DNA from: JACKFB01 sp041389525
GTDB taxonomy: Bacteria; Myxococcota_A; UBA9042; PHBI01; JACKFB01
DNA: 64,000 nt
Reading direction: 5' to 3'
NCBI GenBank assembly: GCA_041389525.1
Contig: JAWKRR010000042.1
Location: forward strand, 1-64,000
Below, one piece after another: positions 16,573 through 24,770 of the stretch. The notes below the pieces were generated by a model, which saw only the letters and a program-made list of their open reading frames with translations, was not told where the DNA came from and made no database searches. The position numbers were made by a program, and so were the translations under genes. Numbering within the stretch: the stretch's first letter is position 1; each line of letters opens with the position of its first letter.

Positions 16573-17482
16573 GTCGAAGGCCGCCCGCTTCGCGCTGCCC
16601 GAGCACTACGACCTCGCGCGGACCGTAGGCGCCATCGGGTTCGGCCACCGCGACCCGACCACGGCCGTCCAGCCCGACGCGATCTGGCGGGCGACGCGCA
16701 CGGCGGCCGGGCCCGCCACGCTCTGCCTACGCGTCGCCGACGGAGCCGCCGAGGTCCACGCGGCAGGCCCTGGCGCGGCGGAGGCCATCGCGCTCGCCCC
16801 GCGCCTGCTCGGCTTGGCCGACACGCCCGAAGACCTCGTCCCGCACACGCCCTTCATCCGCGATCTCGCCCACCGTTTCCGAGGGGCCCGCCTCACCGCC
16901 GGCCTGCCGGTGAGCGAGGTGATCCTGCCGTGGATCCTGGGCCAGCGGGTCACCTACATCGAGGCGAAGACCTCCTGGGCCGAGCTGATCGAGGCCCACG
17001 GCGAGGCGGCGCCCGTGCCCTCGGGTTTCCCAGCGCCGCCCAAGCCGCTGCGGCTGCTGGCGGACCCCGCGGGCTTTGGCAGACGGGACCCCGCGGATCT
17101 CGGGCGCTTCGGCATCGATCGGGCGCGGGCCGCGACCCTGTTGGACGCCTGCCGACACCACCGCTACCTGGACGCCGCGGCGGCGCTGAGCCCGGCCGAG
17201 GCCCACGCGAAGCTCCTCGCGCTGCGTGGGATCGGCCCCTGGACGGCCGGCCACGCGCTGGCTGTGGCCATGGGCGACCCGGACGCGGTGCCGATCGGCG
17301 ATTTCCACCTGCCAAACACCGTGGGCTGGGCGCTCAATCGCGAGGTGCGCGCCGACGACGCCCGGATGCTCGAGCTCATCGAGCCTTGGCGCGGGCAACG
17401 CTGGCGGCTGCTCCGCCTCCTCATCCTCGCGGGGATCCGAGCGCCGCGTTTCGGGCCCCGCAGGCCGCCTCGCCGCCGCTGA
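16565..17482 (+). CDS. HhH-GPD DNA glycosylase (AlkA/OGG-like)
   Basis: A 305-residue base-excision repair glycosylase, probably for 3-methyladenine or other alkylated bases. The helix-hairpin-helix is LRGIGPWTAGHALAVAMG and the catalytic Asp of the GPD motif is Asp246 in PIGDFHLPN. No iron-sulfur cluster cysteines are present at the C-terminus, so it is not of the EndoIII/MutY type. The first ~95 residues are only loosely like an AlkA N-terminal domain. Starts at a GTG inside the 3' end of the oxidase gene (8-base overlap), so the two are coupled. Confidence 0.87.
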   Translation: MAESKAARFALPEHYDLARTVGAIGFGHRDPTTAVQPDAIWRATRTAAGPATLCLRVADGAAEVHAAGPGAAEAIALAPRLLGLADTPEDLVPHTPFIRDLAHRFRGARLTAGLPVSEVILPWILGQRVTYIEAKTSWAELIEAHGEAAPVPSGFPAPPKPLRLLADPAGFGRRDPADLGRFGIDRARAATLLDACRHHRYLDAAAALSPAEAHAKLLALRGIGPWTAGHALAVAMGDPDAVPIGDFHLPNTVGWALNREVRADDARMLELIEPWRGQRWRLLRLLILAGIRAPRFGPRRPPRRR

Positions 17483-17518
17483 CCCGGCCCGCGTCGGCAG
17501 CCCAGTGCGAAATGCGCG

Positions 17519-17549
17519 CTTTTCGCGCGACCGCACAACTCCCTATACT
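17519..17549 (+). promoter_or_regulatory. Candidate promoter for glpD
   Basis: TATACT at 17544-17549 is a good -10 hexamer 46 bases before the glpD ATG; the -35 (around TTTTCG, 17521-17526) is poor. An imperfect palindrome (GCGAAA ... TTTTCGC, 17507-17526) overlaps the -35 and could be an operator, but this is weak. Confidence 0.35.
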
Positions 17550-17594
17550 CCGCCGCCACCGCGACGGACGCGGCGCCCCACCCCCGGAACGTCC

Positions 17595-19274
17595 ATGAAG
17601 CTCCGAAAGAGCAACATCGACCGACTCGACGCCCGTGACTTCGACGTCCTCATCGTGGGCGGCGGCATCAACGGCGCCGTCTCCGCCTCGTCGCTGACGA
17701 GCCGCGGGGTCTCCGTGGCCCTGATCGATCGCGGCGATTTCGGCGGCGAGACGAGCTCCGAGTCCTCAAACCTCATCTGGGGCGGCATCAAGTACCTCGA
17801 GAGCTTCGAGCTCGGCCTGGTTCGCAAGCTCTGCCTCTCGCGCAATCACCTGCTCCGCAGCTACCCCTCCAACGTGCGCGAGATTCGGTTTCTGACCACC
17901 CTGCGCAAGGGATTTCGCCGCAACCGCTTCACGCTATTTCTGGGCGGCCTGCTCTACTGGCTGATGGGCGACTTCTTCACGAAGCGCCCTTGGCCGATGA
18001 CCGCGCGGGACATCGGACGCGCCGAGCCGAACATCTCGACCCTCAATAGCCCAGGCGGCTTCGAGTACTCCGACGCTTGGCTCATCGACAACGACGCCCG
18101 CTTCGTCTTCCGCTTCGTCCGCGAGGCGCTGGACCACGGCGGCATCGCGGCCAACTACGTCGAATCCCTCGGCTCGACCTTCGACGGCGGGTTCTGGACC
18201 ACCCGCGCACGAGACCTCGTCAGCGGGCGCGAGATCACCATCCGCTCCCGAGTGCTCATCAACGCGTGCGGGCCCTGGGTCGACGCGCTCAACAGCACCG
18301 ACGCCGTCTCCACAGGCCACCGACACGTCTACTCCAAGGGCGTGCACCTCATCGTCGACCGCGTCTCCACCGAGCAGCGCGTGCTCGCCTTTTTCGCTGA
18401 TGACGGCAGGCTCTTCTTCGTGATCCCCATGGGCGTCCGCTCGTGCATCGGCACTACCGACACCCGCGTGGACGCGCTGCCAGCGGTGGTCACCCCCGAG
18501 GACCGGCGCTTCATCCTCGACAACATCAACAAGCAGCTCGCCCTGCCCCGCCCGCTCACCGAGGCGGATATCATCGCCGAGCGCTGCGGCGTGCGGCCCC
18601 TGGTCGTCGAGAAGAGCGCGCGCAGCCAGGACACGGGCGACTGGACCTCCCTGTCGCGCAAGCACGCGGTCGACGTGGACAGCGCGCGGCGCCACATCAG
18701 CATCTACGGGGGCAAGCTCACCGACTGCCTGAACGTGGGCGACGAGGTGGCCGCGGTGGTCCATCGCCTCGGCATCGCGCTGCCCCACCCCAGAATCCGC
18801 TGGTACGGCGAGCCCCCGGACGTGGTGCGCGACGAGTTCTTCCACCAGGCCAAGCTGCTGGGGCTCGACGAGATGACCGCGCCCGAGTCCACCGAGCGCC
18901 TGACGACCCGGCTCTGGCGGCGCTACTCGGCGCGCGCCCTCGACATCCTCGAGGACATCCGCCAGGACCCGGCCATGGCCGAGGTGCTCATCGTGGGCAC
19001 CGAGTACATCCGCGCCGAGATCCACCACGCCGCGCGCTCGGAGATGGTCACGCGGCTCGCCGACTTCCTGCGCCGCCGCTCCAAGATCGCCCTCGTCGAG
19101 CGCACCGAGGTCATCGCGCGCTCGCCCGGGCTGCTGGAGGCCTGTCAGATCCTCTTCGGCGCCGAGGCTCAGGCGCGGCTCGACGAGTACTTCGTGGCCA
19201 CCGAAAACCCAGTCACTGCCAGCGAAACAGACGTAGAGCCAGCGCGAACGACAGCGCGCCCCACAGGGTCATGA
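17595..19274 (+). CDS. glpD: FAD-dependent glycerol-3-phosphate dehydrogenase
   Basis: A 559-residue membrane-associated dehydrogenase oxidising sn-glycerol-3-phosphate to dihydroxyacetone phosphate and passing electrons to quinone. The FAD motif GGGINGAVSASSL opens the protein. The ETSSESSNLIWGGIKYLE block matches the GlpD/GlpA signature, although the usual His before the Gly-Gly is Trp. Downstream come GTTDTRVD and ERCGVRPLV, then the C-terminal helical domain. The start is the ATG at 17595; the reading frame further upstream only shadows the glycosylase. The last 62 bases overlap the 3' end of the convergent ABC permease gene. No glpK, glpF or glpR is in the window. Confidence 0.9.
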   Translation: MKLRKSNIDRLDARDFDVLIVGGGINGAVSASSLTSRGVSVALIDRGDFGGETSSESSNLIWGGIKYLESFELGLVRKLCLSRNHLLRSYPSNVREIRFLTTLRKGFRRNRFTLFLGGLLYWLMGDFFTKRPWPMTARDIGRAEPNISTLNSPGGFEYSDAWLIDNDARFVFRFVREALDHGGIAANYVESLGSTFDGGFWTTRARDLVSGREITIRSRVLINACGPWVDALNSTDAVSTGHRHVYSKGVHLIVDRVSTEQRVLAFFADDGRLFFVIPMGVRSCIGTTDTRVDALPAVVTPEDRRFILDNINKQLALPRPLTEADIIAERCGVRPLVVEKSARSQDTGDWTSLSRKHAVDVDSARRHISIYGGKLTDCLNVGDEVAAVVHRLGIALPHPRIRWYGEPPDVVRDEFFHQAKLLGLDEMTAPESTERLTTRLWRRYSARALDILEDIRQDPAMAEVLIVGTEYIRAEIHHAARSEMVTRLADFLRRRSKIALVERTEVIARSPGLLEACQILFGAEAQARLDEYFVATENPVTASETDVEPARTTARPTGS

Positions 19275-20322
19275 CGGCGAGCTCGGCGCTCAGCCCGACC
19301 AGCCCCTGCCCCTGATTCATGATGGCGCGCAGCGAGTCGTTCAGGGCGGTCAGCGGCAGCGCGCGCACCAGCGGGTGCAGGGCCTCGGGGAATCGCTCGT
19401 ACGAGAAGAAGACGCCCGAGACGACCCACATGGGCATCATCACCAGGTTCATCAGGCCCGACGCGGTCTCGACGTTGCTGGTGCGCGACGCGGCGAGGAC
19501 CGCGATCCCGGCGAAGCTGGCGGTGCCCAAGAGCATCACCACGGCCAGGGCCGGCCAGGAGCCGTGGACTGTGACGTCGAAGGCCAGGTAGGCGAAGGTC
19601 AGCAGGGCCATGACCTCGAAGACCATGAAGACGAAGCGCGCGATGATGTACGAGAGCAGGAAGTGCGAGCGGTGCATCGGCGTCACGGCGAAGCGGCGCA
19701 TGAGGCGCTTTCGGCGCGACTGGACGATGGCGTAGCCGATGCCCCACAGCCCCGTGCTCATCAGGTTGACGCCCAAGAGGCCCGGGACCAGGAAGTCGAT
19801 GTAGCGCGCCCCGGACTCGGAGACCCTCTCCTCGGAGATCTCCGCCGGATCGCGACGTCCGAAGCGGCGCTGGAGGCGGTCGTCGACGGCGAGGCGGGCC
19901 GCCCGGCTGCGCGGGTTGGTGGGGTCGAACCGGTAGTTCAGGCGCGGTGTGACTTCGGGGCCGCCGCCCACGGCGCTCGGCGAAGGGTCAATCCGCAGCT
20001 CGAGATCCACGCGCCCCCCGCGCAAGGCGTCTCGGGCTGCTTGCTCGGTGTGCTCTTGGGCGACCACCGCGCCGTCCTCGCCCAGAGCGGCGCTCAGCGC
20101 GACGGCCTGCTCGCCGACCAGCGCCACCCGGTACACGTCGCCGGCGTCATCGCGGAAGGCGATCCCGAGGCCGATGGTGAGCAGCACCGGGAAGACGAAG
20201 ACCCAGAAGAGCGCACTGGGCTCGCGGATGAACTCGATGAGGCGGGCGCGGGTCAGCTCGAAGAGCGGGTGCCCCGGCCTGTAGTCGGGCGAGCTGGCTT
20301 TTCTCGGTGCGTCATTCTTCAC
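19213..20322 (-). CDS. ABC-2 type transporter permease
   Basis: A 369-residue ABC exporter permease of the ABC-2 family. One TM helix near residues 38-56 is followed by a periplasmic domain of about 130 residues. A five-helix bundle follows, including the cytoplasmic RRKRLMRRFAVTPMHRSHFL segment and the SGVFFSYERFPEALHPLVRALPLT stretch typical of the family. The GTG start overlaps the 3' end of the ATPase gene by 11 bases, so the two form one exporter. Substrate unknown; the O-antigen-ligase-like gene upstream hints at an envelope polymer or lipid, but this is inference. Its 3' end overlaps the glpD 3' end on the other strand. Confidence 0.88.
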   Translation of the reverse strand: MKNDAPRKASSPDYRPGHPLFELTRARLIEFIREPSALFWVFVFPVLLTIGLGIAFRDDAGDVYRVALVGEQAVALSAALGEDGAVVAQEHTEQAARDALRGGRVDLELRIDPSPSAVGGGPEVTPRLNYRFDPTNPRSRAARLAVDDRLQRRFGRRDPAEISEERVSESGARYIDFLVPGLLGVNLMSTGLWGIGYAIVQSRRKRLMRRFAVTPMHRSHFLLSYIIARFVFMVFEVMALLTFAYLAFDVTVHGSWPALAVVMLLGTASFAGIAVLAASRTSNVETASGLMNLVMMPMWVVSGVFFSYERFPEALHPLVRALPLTALNDSLRAIMNQGQGLVGLSAELAVMTLWGALSFALALRLFRWQ

Positions 20323-21250
20323 GGAGCGCCCTCCCGGTCAGCTCGACGAAGACGTCCTCCAGGGTCGGCTGGTGGGTGGTCAGCTGCGAGAGCGAGCGGC
20401 CTTGGCGGGCTAGCTCCTGCATCAACGCGGCCAGGGCCTGGGGGTCGCGGCCCAGGGCGACGTGGTGGGAGCCGTCGTCGGCGCCGCGGTAGCGCAGCAC
20501 GCCGGGGAGCGCGGCCACCGAGGCGCCGTCGAGGGGGCCGTCCACCGCGAAGACCACGAGCTGCTCGGCACCCAGGCGCTGGATAAGCTCCGCCGGCGTG
20601 CCGAGGGCGATGATCTTGCCGTGGTCCATGACGCCCACGCGGTCGGCCAGCACCTCGGCCTCGCCCATGTAGTGGGTGGTCAGCAGCACGGTGCCGCCGG
20701 CCGCGCGGAAGCCCTCGATGACGTCCCAGACCCGGCGGCGGGCTTGGGGGTCGAGGCCGGTGGTCGGCTCGTCGAGGCAGAGCAGGTCGGGATCGCCGGC
20801 CAACGCACAGGCCAGGGCCAGCCGCTGGCGCTGCCCGCCCGAGAGGTTGCCGACGCGGGCGCGGGCCTTCGACTCGAGCTCGACCAGGGCGATCAGCCCG
20901 GAGACCGACCGGCCCGTGGGGAAGAAGCTGGCGAAGAGGCGCAGGGTCTCGGCGACGGTGAGGCGCTCGTCGAGCTGGGTCTCCTGAAGCTGGGCGCCGA
21001 TCTGCCCGCGCAGCGCCCGGTCGCTCGCCGCGCCCTGCCCCCACCGGTGGCCGAGGACCTCGATGACGCCAGCGTCGGGCATGCCTAGCCCCTCGATCAT
21101 CTCCATGGTCGTCGTCTTGCCGGCGCCGTTGGGGCCGAGCAGCGCGAAGCACTCGCCGCGGCGGACCTCGAGCTCGAGGCCGTCGACAGCGACCAGGTCG
21201 CCGAAGCGGCGCACGAGACCGCGACAGCTTATGGCGACGGCGACGCTCAC
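20312..21250 (-). CDS. ABC transporter ATP-binding protein
   Basis: A 312-residue ATPase for the ABC-2 permease that follows it. Walker A GPNGAGKTT, signature NLSGGQRQR, Walker B LLCLDEPTTGLDP and the switch His in LLTTHYMGEAE are all present. A ~75-residue C-terminal extension is typical of drug/lipid-type exporters of the CcmA/DrrA group. The GTG at 21250 overlaps the stop of the O-antigen-ligase-like gene (GTGA). The much longer upstream reading frame in this frame has no homology and is ignored. Confidence 0.92.
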   Translation of the reverse strand: MSVAVAISCRGLVRRFGDLVAVDGLELEVRRGECFALLGPNGAGKTTTMEMIEGLGMPDAGVIEVLGHRWGQGAASDRALRGQIGAQLQETQLDERLTVAETLRLFASFFPTGRSVSGLIALVELESKARARVGNLSGGQRQRLALACALAGDPDLLCLDEPTTGLDPQARRRVWDVIEGFRAAGGTVLLTTHYMGEAEVLADRVGVMDHGKIIALGTPAELIQRLGAEQLVVFAVDGPLDGASVAALPGVLRYRGADDGSHHVALGRDPQALAALMQELARQGRSLSQLTTHQPTLEDVFVELTGRALREE

Positions 21251-22515
21251 GTGGGGGCCGGCAGCGCGTCGGGCGAGCGGGGACGCTGGTGCGCCGCCAC
21301 CATGCCCGGCGGTGGCGAGGGCAAGCGGACGAGGAAGCCGACCATGGTCCCCAGGGTCACGACGTTGACCGCCGACGGCACGCCCCACAGGGTCTCTTGC
21401 AGCAAAAACACCGAGGTGCCGGCGACGAAAAAGGCGGCGACGCGCAGCTCCGCGGGGTGCGGTCCGCGGACGCGCCAGACCGCGGTCATAAAGAGCATCA
21501 GCATCAGCAGCATCAGCCCGACCCCGCCCTTGAGCGCGTAGACCGACCAGCCGATGTGCGGGTGGTGGATCTCGTCGTTGAGGCTCCAGGGGATGGGCTC
21601 CGGCGAGTCGACGTAGCCGCCCAGCCCGCGCCCGATGGCCATCTCCTTCGCGCTCAGCGCCTCGATCATCAGGCGCGTCTCCATCAGCCGCGGGTTCTCG
21701 GTGATCAGCATCTCCTCGATCTCTTGGCCGGTCAGGCGCTGCTCGAGGCCCTCGGTGAAGCGGCCCAGCCCGCCGACGTCGCCGGCCTCTTGGTAGAAGG
21801 GCAGCGCGGCGGCGGCCAAGACGCCGACCAGGGCGAGGCGGCGCGGCCAGGACTGAAGGCCCGCGAGCAGCAGCAGCGGGACCACGAGCACCAGGGCGTT
21901 TCGGGCGAAGGGGCCGCGCTTCTGGGCCAGGATGATGATGGCGATCAGCACGAAGAAGGTGCCCCAGCCGATGAGCCGGCGTTGGCGCGACGGGGTGCCC
22001 AGGAAGAAGACGATGGGCCAGCAGGCGAGCAGCGACGAGCTCGCGTAGCCGCGGGAGTCGAGGACCTCGCGGCGATCCAGCAGATCCACGCCGATCAGGC
22101 CGCCGACCGCCGCGATGACGCCAACGATGGCGGCCACGGTGAAGGCCTGCTCGAGGGTGCGGCGGTTGGACTCGCGCTGGACCAGGAAGACGGTGCCGAG
22201 AAAGCCCATGAATGAGGCGGCGTCGAAGAGCACGCCGCTGACGAGGGGGTAGCCGGCGGCGAACCCGCGCACCGACTGGCCCAGCACGTAGAGGAAGAGC
22301 ATGCCGAGCAGCAGGCGGGGGGCGGGGCGGATGCGCGCGCTCAGGCCGAGCAGGAACTCGCTGAGGCCGCCGGCGGCGAAGAGCCCGAGGCCGAGGGTGC
22401 CGAGGGCGTTGGACGAGGTGAGGCCGGAGTCGCCGAGGGTCTCGGAGAGGAATGGCGAGAGCGCCGAGATGACGAGGAAGAAGATGCCCCCGACGATGCA
22501 CAGGCGGGCGATCAC
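21247..22515 (-). CDS. O-antigen ligase / Wzy-like polytopic membrane protein
   Basis: A 422-residue protein with about 11-12 hydrophobic helices. A large loop near residues 265-335 holds the diagnostic HHPHIGWSVYALKGGVG segment. That His plus downstream Gly pattern is seen in O-antigen ligase (WaaL) and polymerase (Wzy) family loops. It would act in the inner membrane on undecaprenyl-linked glycans. The GTG start overlaps the stop of the cyclase gene and its own stop overlaps the ABC ATPase start, so all four genes are translationally coupled. No glycosyltransferases are adjacent, which is unusual for this family. Confidence 0.72.
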   Translation of the reverse strand: MIARLCIVGGIFFLVISALSPFLSETLGDSGLTSSNALGTLGLGLFAAGGLSEFLLGLSARIRPAPRLLLGMLFLYVLGQSVRGFAAGYPLVSGVLFDAASFMGFLGTVFLVQRESNRRTLEQAFTVAAIVGVIAAVGGLIGVDLLDRREVLDSRGYASSSLLACWPIVFFLGTPSRQRRLIGWGTFFVLIAIIILAQKRGPFARNALVLVVPLLLLAGLQSWPRRLALVGVLAAAALPFYQEAGDVGGLGRFTEGLEQRLTGQEIEEMLITENPRLMETRLMIEALSAKEMAIGRGLGGYVDSPEPIPWSLNDEIHHPHIGWSVYALKGGVGLMLLMLMLFMTAVWRVRGPHPAELRVAAFFVAGTSVFLLQETLWGVPSAVNVVTLGTMVGFLVRLPSPPPGMVAAHQRPRSPDALPAPT

Positions 22516-24542
22516 GAGGCGGGGCTCGCGGGGAGGCGGGCGCGGCAGGCGCTGAGGTGGTAGCGCGCGGCGGCGTCGTCGGGGTCGGCGCTCACGACGC
22601 GCTCGAAGGCGGCGATGGCGGTGGCGTCGTCGCCAGCGAGGGAGGCGGTGACCCCGGCGGCGAAGGACTCGCGGTGGGCGAGGCGGCGGGCGATGGCGTC
22701 GGCGGGCAGTACATCGAGGATTTCCCAGAGTGTGACCGGCTCGCTTTTACCGCGAACTACGACGCGGTCCACCATGCGCATCCGGTAGGCGTCGGCGTCG
22801 GCCAGCCGCTCGCGGGTGGTGTCGGTGATGAGGATGGAGACGCCGTAGTGGCGGGTCAGGGCCTCGACCCGCGCGGCGAGGTTGACGCTGTCGCCGAGCA
22901 CGGTGCAGGACAGGCGGTCTTCGTCGCCCACGGTGCCCAAGACCAGCGGGCCCGTGTGGATCCCGACGCCCACCGCGATGGCCTCGCCGCCCTCCTCGGA
23001 GCGCAGGCGGTTGTGCGCCGCGAGGGCGTCGATGCTGGCGATGGCCGCGCGCACGGCGTTGTCGGCGCCGTCGTGCCGCTCGGGCGGGAAGAGCGCCATG
23101 ATCGCGTCGCCGATGTACTTGTCGATGAAGCCGTCGTGGCGAGTGATCTCGGGCGCCATAATCCCCAAGTACTGATTGATGAAACCGAAGCTCGCCTCGG
23201 GCCCCATGCGCTCGGCCAGGGAGGTGAAGGCGCGGACGTCCGAGAAGAGGACCGTCATCTCCATGGTGACGTGATCGCCGCGGCGAATCTGGACGATCGT
23301 CTCGCGCTCGAGGAGCTCGAGGAACTCGAAGGGGACGAAGCGGCGGGTGGCGGCGTGGGTGGCGCGCAGCTCGGCCAGGGTGCGGGTGAAGCGGTCGGAC
23401 AGCGCCAGGCTCATGGAGAGCACGAGCGCCGGGAAGCCGAGGGTGACGGGCGCGAGGGGAAAGTCGCGCACCCAGGTCGGGGGCCACAGGGTGATGATGG
23501 TGGTGGCGGCGAAGAGCGTGGCGCCGACGACGATGATGCGGGCGGGGCGGTGGCCGCGGCCGGCGGCGCGGGCGATGAGGGTGACCAGCACCACCGCGGC
23601 GACGGCCGAGATGACGTCGGAGAGCAAGGTGACGACGTCGTTGTCGACGCCCAGGGTCGCCGCGAGGAGGAAGAGCGCTATCGCGACGGCGGAGATGCTG
23701 CGGAGGCGCCAGCCGGGCGGGCGGTCGAAGAGGAACTGCGTGGTGAACTCGACCGCGCTGACGATGACGAGGGTGCCGGTGAGGCGCCGGGCGAGGGTCG
23801 CGGCCTCGAGGCGGTAGCTGCCGAAGGCGAGCCAGACCTCGGACTGCGAGCCGATGAAGCCGGCGACGCCGGCGCAGAGCAGGCCGTACCAGAAGTAGGC
23901 GCGCAGCTCGAGGCGGCGGCTGAAGAGGTGAAGCTGCAGCAGCGCCACCATTAAGAGGATGCCGGCGAGCCAGAGGTTGCGCTCGGCGTGGCGGCGCTCG
24001 GCCTCGACGTGGCCTGAGACCGCGGTGCGCAGCTCGGACTCGAGGCCCAGGCGGAGCGGCCCGCCGGTGATGGCGCCTCCGCCTAGCGCCGCCGGGGGGC
24101 CGTCCCTGCGGTCCACGCGCAGCATCACCGTGACGGAGGCGCCCTCGGGGGCGAGGTCGCTGGGGATCGCGAACACGCGCGGGCCCCCGACGCCGTCGCG
24201 CTGGCCGCCGACTCGCCGCCCGGCCACATACAGGTCAAAGGCCCCCAGGACGCGGCCGATGGCCACCGCGCGTGGGGCCGCTGCGGCGGGAAGCTCGGCC
24301 TCGGTGGCGTACCAGAACACGTCGCCGGGGGCGAAGCGGGCGGCGATGGCGGCGGGGTCCGGCAGCTTCAGGGTGCGCCAGTGCCCGTCGCGCGCGTCGG
24401 GGGGCTCGGCGCGGTCGACCGGGCTCAGCGCGACGCGCCACTCTCCCGCGAGGTCGGTGCCCGCGCGCGCCGCGGCCGCGCTCGACGCGACGCAGCTGAG
24501 CAGGGCGACCAGGAGCAGCACACGCAGCACAGGTGACCTCAT
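22512..24542 (-). CDS. Membrane-bound class III adenylate/guanylate cyclase with extracytoplasmic sensor
   Basis: A 676-residue receptor-like cyclase. Order: signal peptide (1-24); a periplasmic beta domain (about 30-180) resembling the extracellular module of 7TMR-DISM receptors; about seven TM helices (190-385); the class III catalytic domain (about 420-590); and a short TPR-like tail. In the catalytic domain the first metal Asp is in VLFSDVRAFT and the second in KYIGDAIMALF. The Lys of DKYIGD fits ATP selectivity, and VLGDSVNLAARVE carries the transition-state Asn and Arg. It should make cAMP in response to an external signal. First gene of the coupled cluster with the O-antigen-ligase-like protein and ABC exporter. 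Confidence 0.9.
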   Translation of the reverse strand: MRSPVLRVLLLVALLSCVASSAAAARAGTDLAGEWRVALSPVDRAEPPDARDGHWRTLKLPDPAAIAARFAPGDVFWYATEAELPAAAAPRAVAIGRVLGAFDLYVAGRRVGGQRDGVGGPRVFAIPSDLAPEGASVTVMLRVDRRDGPPAALGGGAITGGPLRLGLESELRTAVSGHVEAERRHAERNLWLAGILLMVALLQLHLFSRRLELRAYFWYGLLCAGVAGFIGSQSEVWLAFGSYRLEAATLARRLTGTLVIVSAVEFTTQFLFDRPPGWRLRSISAVAIALFLLAATLGVDNDVVTLLSDVISAVAAVVLVTLIARAAGRGHRPARIIVVGATLFAATTIITLWPPTWVRDFPLAPVTLGFPALVLSMSLALSDRFTRTLAELRATHAATRRFVPFEFLELLERETIVQIRRGDHVTMEMTVLFSDVRAFTSLAERMGPEASFGFINQYLGIMAPEITRHDGFIDKYIGDAIMALFPPERHDGADNAVRAAIASIDALAAHNRLRSEEGGEAIAVGVGIHTGPLVLGTVGDEDRLSCTVLGDSVNLAARVEALTRHYGVSILITDTTRERLADADAYRMRMVDRVVVRGKSEPVTLWEILDVLPADAIARRLAHRESFAAGVTASLAGDDATAIAAFERVVSADPDDAAARYHLSACRARLPASPAS

Positions 24543-24661
24543 CGGACGGGCGCAGGCGTCGCGGGTGGCGCGGCGTCGCGCGCTGCGGCCGCCTCAAACA
24601 CGAGGCGTCAACCTGCCACGAGTCGGCACCGGCGTGCGAATCACATTAACCCCATCGAAAC

Positions 24662-24680
24662 AGCGCGGAAACACCGCGCT
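24662..24680. promoter_or_regulatory. Small palindrome upstream of amtB
   Basis: AGCGCGG (24662-24668), a 5-base AAACA spacer and CCGCGCT (24674-24680) form a perfect inverted repeat 91 bases before the amtB start, in the divergent region shared with the cyclase gene. It could be an operator or a leader hairpin. No reliable sigma54 or NtcA-type site was found. Confidence 0.3.
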
Positions 24681-24770
24681 CCGATGCTCACCGGGTCAGG
24701 GCAGCGCCCGCTACCACACATTCCCGTGTGTACCCCGGCGCCCTTCTCACTCCCGTCCAGGAGACCGCTG

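Noticed and set aside
24615..24640. Possible sigma54 promoter upstream of amtB (GGCAC ... TGC)
   Set aside because: The GG to GC distance is one base short of the strict spacing, so it is not supported.
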